Source: Apostichopus parvimensis (lineage: Eukaryota > Echinodermata > Holothuroidea > Aspidochirotida > Stichopodidae). From it: a stretch of 35,992 nucleotides of DNA. The notes under the pieces were generated by a model, which did not search any database, was not told the DNA's origin, and saw only the letters and a program-made list of their open reading frames with translations. The stretch is from NCBI GenBank assembly GCA_000934455.1, contig KN884637.1:5389-41380 (forward strand). Direction: 5' to 3'. Position numbers and translations under genes: made by a program. Below, piece after piece: positions 1-10,300 of this stretch (the first letter of the stretch is position 1; every line of letters begins with the position of its first letter).

Positions 1-77
1 AAAACGTGCGATGAGATTGAGGCATCCTTACGAGCTAATGATAACCTTAGTCAGCCTCTTTCTTGTCCAGGAGGATG
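1..77 (+). CDS. Tyrosine-kinase-like gene, exon entering the window
   Basis: The frame starting at base 1 is open and encodes IEASLRANDNLSQPLSCPGG plus a split tryptophan codon, ending at GGATG/GTGAGT. The CP-containing stretch before the next exon's LMLSAW motif is typical of the last part of a tyrosine kinase catalytic domain. The upstream part of the gene, including the active-site motifs, lies outside the window, so the exact family is not determinable. It is convergent with NUP160. Confidence 0.72.
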
Positions 78-565
78 GTGAGTATAGCAAGTTAAATTAC
101 ACCTTAAACATTTGATATCTTGTTGAGACGTAAACCGCTCCTATGTGTTGTATAGCACGATAATACTTGAACCGTTTGTAGTATAGATACCGCCCCATTT
201 AACCTTAAGCTTAATTAAAATGTTAGGGTCGGTTGGAAATTACGATTGCAACTGAGGCATTTGAAAGACTGGTACAGGTTTTAACTCGATTCAATCCCCT
301 CCCAGACTGAATCCTTCTCCTTCTCCCACCCCTCTCCCCATTCCCCTTGAATGTATCAACAGTTATGGTTTTCGTATCTGTCACAAACATAATACATAAA
401 GTAGGCATGATTCTTTATATTGATAATGCGTGAACATTTTATTAAACAAAACTCATTGAGACCGCGTTCAAAAATGTTTTGAAAAACTTTGCCTTGTCAG
501 TATTCGATTTATGGTTTCGCTCACAATATAGAAGTTTGATTTTTCTTTTTTTCTTTTTGATAAAG
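78..565. other. Intron of the kinase-like gene
   Basis: AT-rich non-coding sequence ending in a T-rich tract before the acceptor at 565. I see no other feature in it. Confidence 0.6.
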
Positions 566-671
566 GTACGGATTGATGTTGTCAGCTTGGGACAGACGAC
601 CTAGAAATAGACCATCATTTCAACAAATTAAAGAAGATATTGTTACTATTGCAGGTTATGCGGAAGATCAG
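566..671 (+). CDS. Tyrosine-kinase-like gene, kinase C-lobe exon
   Basis: After the acceptor TGATAAAG, the frame set by the previous exon encodes YGLMLSAWDRRPRNRPSF followed by QQIKEDI. The pattern LM-x-x-x-W-x-x-x-P-x-x-RP-x-F is subdomains X to XI of protein tyrosine kinases, with alanine where most have cysteine before the tryptophan. The donor is CAG/GTTTGT at 672. It is 106 bases long and ends in phase 0. I cannot say whether the kinase is a receptor or cytoplasmic type. Confidence 0.82.
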
Positions 672-1394
672 GTTTGTTGAAGTTAACATTAATGTGTCAT
701 TGAAAACATCGCAATAGTTCATGTATAATGAGAGAAGAGCCACCATACATTGTAACTAACAAGACTGTAAATATATTGGTAGTTGGCAGGAGAGGTCCAG
801 GATATTAAAAGAGTGGGTGTGGCCTTGGAGTTATTGAAACCTATCAGGGGGGGGGGGTGTGCGTGTCCGCGAGAAAGTAAATACAATTTCTGACATGAAA
901 TAATGCATTCTGATTCATATCTAAGACTATTCTTTACGTCAATAATTAGGTCAACACAAAAGGTTTTGATAATAACTACTGTCCATTTTTGTGTTTGCCG
1001 GGTGGAAAGGGAGGGGGTGGGTGGATCCGCACCTAGTTATTAATATGTATATTAACATGTCAGTAGGACTGATTAGAGCGGGGGGGGGGGGGGTGGGGGG
1101 GGTGTACAACTCGGGGCACCATGTGGCAATTGGGGGCCAGTTATAAATCAGGAATAAAAAAGAATGTATTCTCATTTTCATAACATATTTGATCAGTTTT
1201 CGAACATGGTGCGGGGTGATAAAATTGTCCACCAGTCCCAGACTGGCTTTCAACGCAGTTAAGTTTGCAGATTTACAACAATTTCCACATTTTCATCAAA
1301 AGTAATAGTTCTCGTAAGACAGTTTTTGTGGACAACTTTACAAATGATCCACAATTTAAATCATTCTTCTGTCTTAACATGTTTTTGCTGTCAG
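672..1394. other. Intron of the kinase-like gene with poly-G runs
   Basis: It holds two long G runs, at about 848-857 and 1080-1100, in otherwise AT-rich sequence. I see no coding or mobile element. Confidence 0.6.
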
Positions 1395-1463
1395 GATGGC
1401 AACGGGGAAAATTTGATAGTTGAAGATGAAACTGGCAACTACATCGAAGTACGTCCTTTTTGA
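1395..1463 (+). CDS. Tyrosine-kinase-like gene, C-terminal tail exon
   Basis: After TGCTGTCAG the frame continues as NLIVEDETGNYIE, an acidic tail. Two endings are possible. Reading on gives VRPF and a TGA at 1461-1463. Alternatively the donor GTACGT at 1449 splices in phase 0 to the exon at 2264-2458. The reading-through form needs no further exon; the spliced form has a good acceptor. Both are inferences. Confidence 0.62.
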   Translation, partial: DGNGENLIVEDETGNYIEVRPF

Positions 1464-2263
1464 TTTGGAGAGTTGCGATCAAAAGAAGAATGCATAACAC
1501 GTAACAGATGAATGAAAATCCAGCTGACAGATCAACTCTGTTTTGGTTAAGTCTAGCTAGGACGTTTAATGTTTAGGAGGCGCCGCCTACCTAAGCTCAA
1601 AGCTTCAATCAGGGATGAGCCTGGGGTAAAAAAAAAATCACGGAACTTTGCCAAAATTGCGGTATAGGCTTTAGTTTGCGTATGGTACAGTGCGTTAGGA
1701 TAATAGTTTTTGTCCCCCTGCAAGTTGGATATCCATAGGTAATGAAAACTATGCGAACGGAAATTGAAATTGAGAAGTGTAAATCTCGGAGGTAGAAAAG
1801 AAATCACGGATATTCCGCGAATTCGCGGAAAAAGCTAATGTCTGTTCAATATTCAAGTTATGCACATGAGCAGTAGCAGCGTGATGCTCGCCATCTAATA
1901 CCATGTGGTGATGGCACACACTGAAAACACTGTTAATTATCACCAATGCCGTAAAGGGATCCAGATTCTGTTTAACATGTGATCATTTTATATTTTTATG
2001 AAGTTTTCCCTTTTGAAATTCAAGTATTAAACAAGCGTGTATTAAGTTAAGAGTAGGCCTAACATATGTTTATCAATTACATAAATTAACACTTAATTTG
2101 TATTTGTAACCATTCACCACATCTTCTTTGATGGTGCGTTATAACACTGTCACACCAAATATGTACATTCTAACACCATCGCAGATATAAAAGAGGTGTT
2201 ATTTTACTCACTACTTTGTCACATGGGTAAAAGTTCTATCCTTTTGTTTTCAATATGTTTCAG
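1464..2263. other. Non-coding, intron or 3' untranslated region of the kinase-like gene
   Basis: AT-rich sequence without a recognisable gene. Short minus-strand frames occur but show no family signature. Confidence 0.5.
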
Positions 2264-2458
2264 AGTAGCTCTATGTATAATAAATTTTTAAAAAGTTTAG
2301 ACAATTTTCCAATTCACATTCAATTTCTAATTCCTCATATCATCGCAAAGTCAAACGTTGTCGATTCCTGGATGAGATGCCTTATAACACCAGTTATTTC
2401 TTGTTACCCTTTCAAATGTAACAACAATTTCAAAATGAAATTTTGTGAAACGACATGA
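2264..2458 (+). CDS. Possible terminal exon of the kinase-like gene
   Basis: A strong acceptor (TTTTCAATATGTTTCAG) precedes an open frame of 64 codons beginning SSSMYNKFLKSLDNF and ending in TGA at 2456-2458, in phase with a splice from 1448. The sequence matches nothing I recognise and the base composition is that of the surroundings, so it may instead be untranslated sequence. Confidence 0.35.
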   Translation, partial: SSSMYNKFLKSLDNFPIHIQFLIPHIIAKSNVVDSWMRCLITPVISCYPFKCNNNFKMKFCETT

Positions 2459-2517
2459 ATTGAAGACAATGCAAGTACTCAATATGATCTGTTTATCATT
2501 TTATTTGCTTTTAGCAA

Positions 2518-2534
2518 AATAAAAATGAAATAAA
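2518..2534 (+). terminator. Two AATAAA polyadenylation-signal candidates
   Basis: AATAAA occurs at 2518-2523 and 2529-2534, 60 to 75 bases after the possible stop at 2458, followed by an A/G-rich stretch. They suit the plus-strand kinase-like transcript. On the opposite strand the nearest AATAAA I see for NUP160 is at 2500-2505, about 1.7 kb past its stop. Confidence 0.45.
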
Positions 2535-3235
2535 GAAAAGAAACGAAAAGAAAAGAAAGTAAGAAAAAAATGGGGGGAAAAGTACAAATGATGGTCATGT
2601 TTCCCAGTCACACCAATTTACAAATGTACAATTTATAATACCAAAATATAACTAATGGTTAGCTTTTGAAGTCAATCTCCTTTTTCAAAACATTCCCTTT
2701 CTGTTTGGCTTAAGAAATAAACTTGAGAGGGCTAAAGTAATTGATGAACAGAGATTAGAAGACAGAAATGCTGTTTCATTTAGGATAACATATTAAGCTT
2801 TCATTTCAAATAATGAAGAGAAAAGTAACACATAATGAGATCCTTAGTTTGCATATAATTAATAATAAGTTACTAAGAGGGATATTCTTAATTAACAATA
2901 TTCATTATTATTCTTCCTTTGTTATAAATGAATAAAGGTAACGGCAGAACCTAACATGAGTGGCTCTGTTGTGGTCAATTTTTCAATTTGCATAAGACTC
3001 TGTATTTCTGGGGTAAAATTGTTGCATATTTGTAATTAAATGCAAAACGCTGCTTTGAGAGAAATCAAACATTCTTGATGGACCAGGATGATGTTCCATG
3101 CGATGACATTGCTTCCCTATTTCAGATCATCATCAGAGGCTCTCTCCTTATCAGTGTACACCATTGGCTAGCTTATCTCACCATGATTAGTAGTAGGTTA
3201 ACCTAAAAAATAAGACATATGCCTATAGACAGAGG

Positions 3236-3330
3236 CAGGGCTTCTCAATTAATTTTCTCCAAGGACCAGAAGAAAATAAAATAACATTGATGGGAGCACA
3301 TGACCAGGCAGAACCAAAGTCTCACTCTCC
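3236..3330 (+). repeat. Dispersed repeat, copy A
   Basis: The segment beginning GGGCTTCTCAATTAATTTTC and containing CCAGGCAGAA resembles the segment at 21588-21700, which begins GGGCTTCTCAATTGACTTTC and contains GCCAGGCAGAA. Both are followed by short motifs about a changed ATGTA. The family is unknown to me. Confidence 0.6.
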
Positions 3331-3339
3331 CTAGATGGA

Positions 3340-3506
3340 GCAATGTATAAGTTAGGCCGATAGTTAGGGCAACCCAAACAGTCCACATATCCAATAAGTG
3401 CAGGGTTGAGCAATGTATAAGTTAGGCCGGTAGTTAGGGCAACCCAAAATGGTCCACATATCCAATAAGTGCAGGTAGTTAGGGCAACCCAAATGGTCCA
3501 CATATC
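3340..3506 (+). repeat. Tandem repeat of about 65-70 bp, 2.4 copies
   Basis: Each unit contains GAGCAATGTATAAGTTAGGC, then GTTAGGGCAACCCAAA, GTCCACATATCC and AATAAGTGCAGG. The third copy is partial. Confidence 0.9.
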
Positions 3507-4149
3507 ATATATATGAATGAATGTACGTCAAGATGGGTTTGTTTTTGTTTTTTGGAGCAACATCTTCGCCTTTCATGCAAATGACACATTCCATGCAATT
3601 TGGAAACATTCTTTCGAAAATATTATGAAAAAAGAAATCAGTTTTAAATACTTGTATTTCATACAATTTCTGTATTTACCAGTGATTCGCTTAACAATCA
3701 AAACTGTATACACAATATCGAGTTCCTATGTCATAATCATTATAACTTGAATGTCTGAGCACCATTCACTTCTGTAGTGAGAGTAGTCAGCATGGCATGA
3801 TTCCCTCAACGTGTAAAGAGTCTTGCTGAGCAAAGAGGTTAAAAACAGCATTTTATGCTCTTACTTTACTACAAAGTCTTGTCAACCTCCTCTTTGTCCT
3901 CAGAAATTCTCCACTGCTACATCTTTTCTTCTCAATTTACATGTAACTTCCACAATTTCAGGAGCTGTTAGTAATGTCCCATGATCACTATCATACAGTT
4001 CTATGAAAAGACTGCCTTTAACTTCAACTTGACATCCCTACTGCATCTTGTCGTGGCAGTTTCTGCTTCACTTTTTAGTTTGCATATCTGTATGCTTATA
4101 AAGACATCAGTCAGTACATCTTTGTCCGTAAAATTCTCCTCCATTTATC

Positions 4150-4274
4150 CCTACTGCCTCCTGATGGCAATCTCCACCATCTCCTCTGAGACTAGCCTGG
4201 CCTCCTCCAATTAATCCTATTGTCTCCTGATAGCAATCTCCACCATCTCCTCCGAGACTCGTCTAGCCTCCTCC
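4150..4274 (-). repeat. 66-bp tandem duplication of the NUP160 C-terminal codons
   Basis: The 59 bases at 4216-4274 (end of exon 34) recur at 4150-4208 with seven differences. The second copy encodes EEARLVSEEMVEIAIRRQ and a stop at 4151-4153, in the same frame as the gene but separated from it by TAG and TAA. Six of the seven differences are silent; the other is Arg to Leu. Confidence 0.9.
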
Positions 4275-4312
4275 TGGTATACCTGCATCTTACGGTTCAA
4301 CCTCTGGTATAT
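4217..4312 (-). CDS. NUP160: NUP160 exon 34, C-terminus and stop (residues 1395-1425)
   Basis: It encodes IYQRLNRKMQVYQEEARRVS and ends EEMVEIAIRRQ, equivalent to the human C-terminal coiled helix ending ATRDLLYRRTL. The acceptor is ATGTCACAG. The stop TAG is at 4217-4219. A second, in-frame copy of the final 18 codons with its own stop lies 66 bases further downstream. Confidence 0.93.
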   Translation of the reverse strand: MYQRLNRKMQVYQEEARRVSEEMVEIAIRRQ

Positions 4313-7300
4313 CTGTGACATGAGCATAACACAGATGTTTCCAAGATGATTGTTAAAACCGTATTTTTCATCGAAACTTTCACACAATCTTCTGCTACCA
4401 TTTCTGAATTGCTTAAGAAATTCAAAGTTACATGACAAAAACATAGCAGGTTTACCAATTATGACACCAAACTAAAAGAGAAAAACAACATAGAAATATG
4501 AGTATTGAATTGCTGATCCATAATAATATTCCAGATCATAGTTCTTTTAAATTTTCAACATCATCCATATTTTTTATTTTTTTTAAATCCCTATCAGCTA
4601 CCCCAATCATTGACGAGAGTGTGGTGGCCAATTGGCTAAGGCGTCGGACTCGTGATCCAAGGATTGCTGGTTCGATTCCTGCCTAGTTCATTATGTTGTG
4701 TTCTTGGGCAAGATGCTTTATCTCACTTGCCTCTCTCCACCCAGGGGTTAAATGGGTACCTGTGAGGTAACTTGTCATTGGGCGCAGTATATAACTGCTG
4801 CCGACTGGAGGGATTGTCTCTGGTACAGGTTATCATTGACCAGGGGTAATAAAACGTCTGTCAAGCGCTTTGAGACCTATCGCTGGTATAAAGCACTATA
4901 TAAAAAGCAAATATTATAATTATTTCAAGCTTCAAATAAAACTTAAAAATGCCTCCACACTACTAATTCCTTACCTCTAACAAGCCAGGATCTTTGGTAT
5001 GTTGCAGAGCTAGAAGTATATGATCGAGAGAACTATACGGCAGCCAAACACTAGGCTCGGTCGATCTCAACGGCGCCTGAAAACAGACATCAGAAATGGC
5101 ATAAACATCTATCAAATGATGAGTAGATACAATTTAAGAGAGTTCAACAATTAAAATCTTATAAAAACTATGGACCAGATTTGTAACAGGGTCCCTTAAA
5201 GTTAATGTAGAGTCATAGCCTGTGACTTGCCTGACAATAATCTAATGAACACAGGGCAGTACCAGGTCAGGCAGCACAGGGACATTGTAAATAGTGTCAG
5301 GTCAAGGTTTAATCCAATAAACAGCTTCTGCTCAGATTCGGTTTTCTTTTGAAACCTGAAAGATTTTCACTCCAAAAGGGAGAATTCTCGGCTTGCTCCT
5401 ACATGAACAGTTTCATTTTCAGTTTCAGTTTATTTATTTCCAGTATAAATATAAATATTTGTATATATATATATACTATATACAAGCAAGTTACTAACAC
5501 TGCTGTAGCTGGTAAATCATTGGAAACAAAATCTCTTGGATGCTGGGTTTTACAAGATGCCACGTTATTTCCCAATATCATTATCTAGATTGTGAGTTTA
5601 ACACAGAGTACATATCAATCACTTACAGCACTTTCAACCAGAAAATGCAACAAAGAGAGAATCTTGGTAAATTTGCCGCAAAAAAGAACAACTCTTGACT
5701 TTAATAATAATGATAATAATAAATAAGTTCTTAATATAGCGCCAAATACCAAAAGGCCTCTAGGCGCTTTACAAAACGAAAAAAAAAATAAATAAATAAA
5801 AAGACAGACAGAGAAATCAAAGGAATAAAAAGTCTAGAAAACACATAAACGAAAATTAAACAGTATGTAAAATTTATTTACATACTGTACAGTATGTTAA
5901 ACAGTATTGTAGAATTTTCGACTAGTGTAAGCTACACGCCCATCTGTGTCTGCCACATACACACATATATTTCTACTCGGTGTCACACAATAAGTGCCTT
6001 GAAGGACAACGATAATATTCATGGAAAGGAAAGGGACATATCAATCACCTACACCTAGCTACAGAAGAATTTAATGCAGATGAGAATACAATCTCAAACG
6101 GAAGAGAGACTCCCCTTCCCAACAATACCTTCTACTGCTCACACTCTCCCTCCTCCCCCCTCCCCCCCTACTCCCAATGCAACATATCCTACATCATAAG
6201 CATTGTTTGATACCCAAACAATCAAGATAGTTGCCTCACCTTTAGGCCAAAATCTTGGTATCCATCTCCAAGCTCTCCTCTGACTGCTTGGATGAGCTCA
6301 ATGGCTAACAGAGCCGCCTCTTCCAGTTTATCGTACGAGATGTAAAGACGGAGGAGAACAGGATAATCAATTTGCTGCGAGGAAAAAATTAAAATACCAA
6401 ACGAAAAGCTGAGTTATGTGTATCAAGAAGAACATTACAGGGGTTAGAAAGGAGGGTTCTGTGTTTGCTGCATCATCAGAGGTAAGTATATGATCAAATA
6501 TTATAAATGAGACCAGCTACTATTTGTAGAGTCCTCAGCCCCTCCTAATGGAATAATTGACACTGATGATGGAGACGTCCCTCCCATCTCCTAGGCTACA
6601 TCCAACTACCTAGCCGGCCCATCTCCTAAGCTACATCCAACTACCTAGCCGGCCCATCTCCCAGGCTACATCCAACTACCTAGCCGGCCTATCTCCTAGG
6701 CTACATCCAACTACCTAGCCGGCCCATCTCCTAGGCTACTTCCAACTACCTAGCCGGCCCATCTCCTAGGCTACATCCAACTATCTAGCCGGCCCATCTC
6801 CTAGGCTACATCCTACTACCTAGCCGGCCCATCTCCTAGACTACATCCAACTACCTAGCCGGCCCATCTCCTAGGCTACATCCATCTACCTAGCCGGCCC
6901 ATCTCCTAGGCTACATCCTACTACCTAGCCGGCCCATCTCCTAGACTACATCCAACTACCTAGCCGGCCCATCTCCTAGGCTACATCCAACTACCTAGCC
7001 GGCCCATCTCCTAGGCTACATCCTACTACCTAGCCAGCCCATCTCCTAGGCATCCAACTACCTAGCCGGCCCATCTCCTAGGCTACATCCTACTACCTAA
7101 CCGGCCCATCTCCTAGGCTACTTCCAACTACCTAGCTGGCCCATCTCCTAGGCTACTTCCAACTACCTAGCTGGCCCATCTCCTAGGTTACATCCAACTA
7201 CCTAGCCGGCCCATCTCCTAAGCCACATCCAACTACCTAGCCGGCCCATCTCCTAGGCTACATCCAACTACCTAGCCGGCCCATCTCCTAGGCTGCATCA

Positions 7301-10300
7301 AACTACCTAGCCGGCCCATCTCCTAGGTTACATCCTAGTCAGGTGATTTGTGTTTCAAAGCAGAGATTTGCCTGTCATTCCCACTTCATGTATGATCAAG
7401 AAATCCTAACAGTTACCTCTTAAAGTTCAACATGATGCAAACGACTGGTAGACTAGGTTTTAATTGTTTACTTTATATAACAGAACAAGTTTCTAAGAGT
7501 AATTTCTCTTGCTATTACAATAAAGCCCCAAACAACAACATTTAAATATTTACAATCACCGGCAGAGAAAGAACAGATACTAAATGTGAGTGATAGAGAA
7601 ATTAAAATTAGGGAAATGAATTATCTTAAAAACCAATGGATATAACTCAGAGGACAAACCTTCAAGCTTTTGATGAGCCACTGAGGCAGGCTGAAGCCGA
7701 GAGATAGCAACTTGGATGTAACCACTTTGTAATACGCGCTGTCTCCGGGACGATGGTGTCTGGTCAGGTAGACCTTTAGCAGATCCCAAGCTAAATCTGC
7801 TGGACTGGAAAATGTAAAACAATTATAAAATGGTCACGTGAAATATTACTCCGTCAGAGTAATAAACTACCAGAGAAGGTAGAGAAAAGCAAAAGTAAGA
7901 ATTCAAAATGGACAGTGAGGTGTTCGGCGCACTTCATGCTAATGAGCGACGTAAGAGTGGACAAGGTGATTGAATATCTGATGAAGTAGAATGTGGCATA
8001 TGAGATGTGGAGGGGTTTAGATTGTAAAGTGCTAACATAACATTTGTTTATCCCCTTTATTCTTATCTTCCTATTTTTAGGTCTTATTGTTCATGTATGA
8101 ACTGTCAATAGTTTTCTTATCTTAAAATGTCTTCATAAAATTGTAATGTAGATTCAAAATGATTTTGACTGAAACTGGACACAGTTGTGACTGATCCGAT
8201 GTGAAATTAGCCGATGCTGTAGGCAATCCTGCAAAAGTGGCTGTTTTAAGACTATATATAAATCAGCTGCCTTTCGGGCTATTTATTGTATCATTAGAGC
8301 TCCACATAACTACAAATAATGATGTCTGAACATAATATTCTTTTCGTATATGTAGACTAGGTGTCACACACTGAAACGTCATTTGGAAAAGTTGATAATA
8401 CTGTAATATTCTAAATAATTTAGACTGTGATAAAAACAGGGTGGAGATATGTAAATGATAAACCTCAAGTTACCTGGATTCTTTAGAACAGTGCAGTTTC
8501 GCTGGAGTGTTTGCGGACAACCACCTCCATGTCTTACTGTTTGCTCCCGACCGAGAAACTCTAACACATCTGGACAAACAAGGACAGGAAGAAGGTTGAA
8601 ATTAACAATATGAAAATATTAATGTTAAACATAACACCCACAGATATAATGTACAACAACAACTTTAGCAATATCATTGGTCAGTTCACCTAAACATCAT
8701 GACTTTATATCTGAAAGTTTCCAGATGTTTTTACCTGTCAACGAAAGCAATAACTGACTTTCCCTGACTGTGGACAGGTTGACAAATTTGTTTGTCTGGC
8801 ACTCAACTAATCCATCACCCTACCTTTAATCCTTCAAAGTATATGCTGGTAACATCCCGTCAATGTTTGCAGTATTTTATCAGCGGACAGCTATACACTC
8901 TTTAACATGGCATTGAATGTATACGCAACACCATCCAGCATACATCAGCACACAGTCACTAACTCTCCATGACAGGCAGGTTATGAGATGACACTTACTT
9001 TGATGCAAGACTCTCAAACACTGGTGTCAACTTCAGCTTGAAGCTTTGACAGACTTCAATCGAGCAGTCAAAGAGACCAGCTCGGACGAGGTTTGCGACG
9101 GTTTCATCGACTGTCATGGCCGTGGCTAGAAAAGAATATAGAATGAAACAACTTTAAGAGTGGGCCAGTTAAAGTATTCGCACTCACAGCATTGGACAAA
9201 TTATTAAACTAACTGTATTACAAACATAATGACCATACATATATATAGACCATACAAGCAGGAAAGCAGTGGGATAACCAGTTACCACAACCTCACTTTG
9301 CTGGTTTTGATCCACTGCATGTAACATGATCCATGACCCGTTTTGTTCATACCTCTTCCGCATACATTGTTCGAGGCCCAGGTTCGAATCCTCGTGGATC
9401 ATTGAAGTTCTTCAAGCAAAACCAGGACAAAGGTAAGGCTCTCTGAGTTGTATACTGATTCAGCATTATAAATGAAAATATAGACAGTTTTGGTCACCTG
9501 TAGTTTAATTCCTATGTTAACAGATTCTAAATACTCTATCACTAAATCACCATATCACTATATCCCTAAATCAGGGTGTGTTCACAAAAGATTTGTTGAC
9601 AAGACCGTTAAAGTATTTGTCTTACCTGCGATGAAATCAAACTCGGAGTCAAAGTTAGCTAGCTTCCATCTAGCGGACACCAGAAGATATTCGTTCTCAA
9701 TATCGGCCAGCTCCAACACTTGAACTTCTCTGCGTGTTACTGTACATGAGGAAACACATTACGGAAAAATAAATTGTATCATAACGACCAGCTACGGATT
9801 CCCCTGAACACTTAATTTGCATATCATTAGCATATAAAAGTAAACCAATGTTTTAGACTACTACAATAGTGTTTTAAACAGTTTACTGAGAATTTATTTC
9901 ACTGTGAAAATGATGGAGCATCATTACAAAACCTAAAACACACTTATCCATATAGGTAGGGTACTACGGTCAATAAAACATTACACAGATGTTTTAACGG
10001 TCACTTCAATTTGCAGCTCTGTGTTGTGTGACTCTCCCCTACCATTAACTCTTGTCTTTTACACTACCACACTACTCTTTAGTACTATCTATCCTAAGCT
10101 GTTCAATTCTTAAAATTGAACATATGCCATTAAGACCTTTGAAGAAGGGATGTTATGTACTTCAAACTGCACTTACAAAAAGCAACACAAGAAAAGAAAG
10201 CTGTTAGAGACATGCATTTACTTAGAACAGTTTAATCAGTCAGAGCGCCCTCACTTACCCGGCATATTCCGTAAATCACCGTCATAATCTCGTTTTGGAG

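Larger units (their letters stand above)
2535..4149. other. Intergenic region between the convergent genes
   Basis: It starts with an AG-rich stretch and holds a dispersed repeat copy and a tandem repeat (3236-3506, listed separately). The remainder is AT-rich and probably includes the NUP160 3' untranslated region next to 4217. I see no gene. Confidence 0.55.

Noticed and set aside
4620-4690. A functional tRNA gene
   Set aside because: The A and B boxes are present, but the acceptor stem does not close and the sequence continues into a SINE body and tail.
9340-9400. tRNA or SINE head with GGTTCGAATCC
   Set aside because: Only the B-box-like motif is convincing; no A box at the right distance and no tail.
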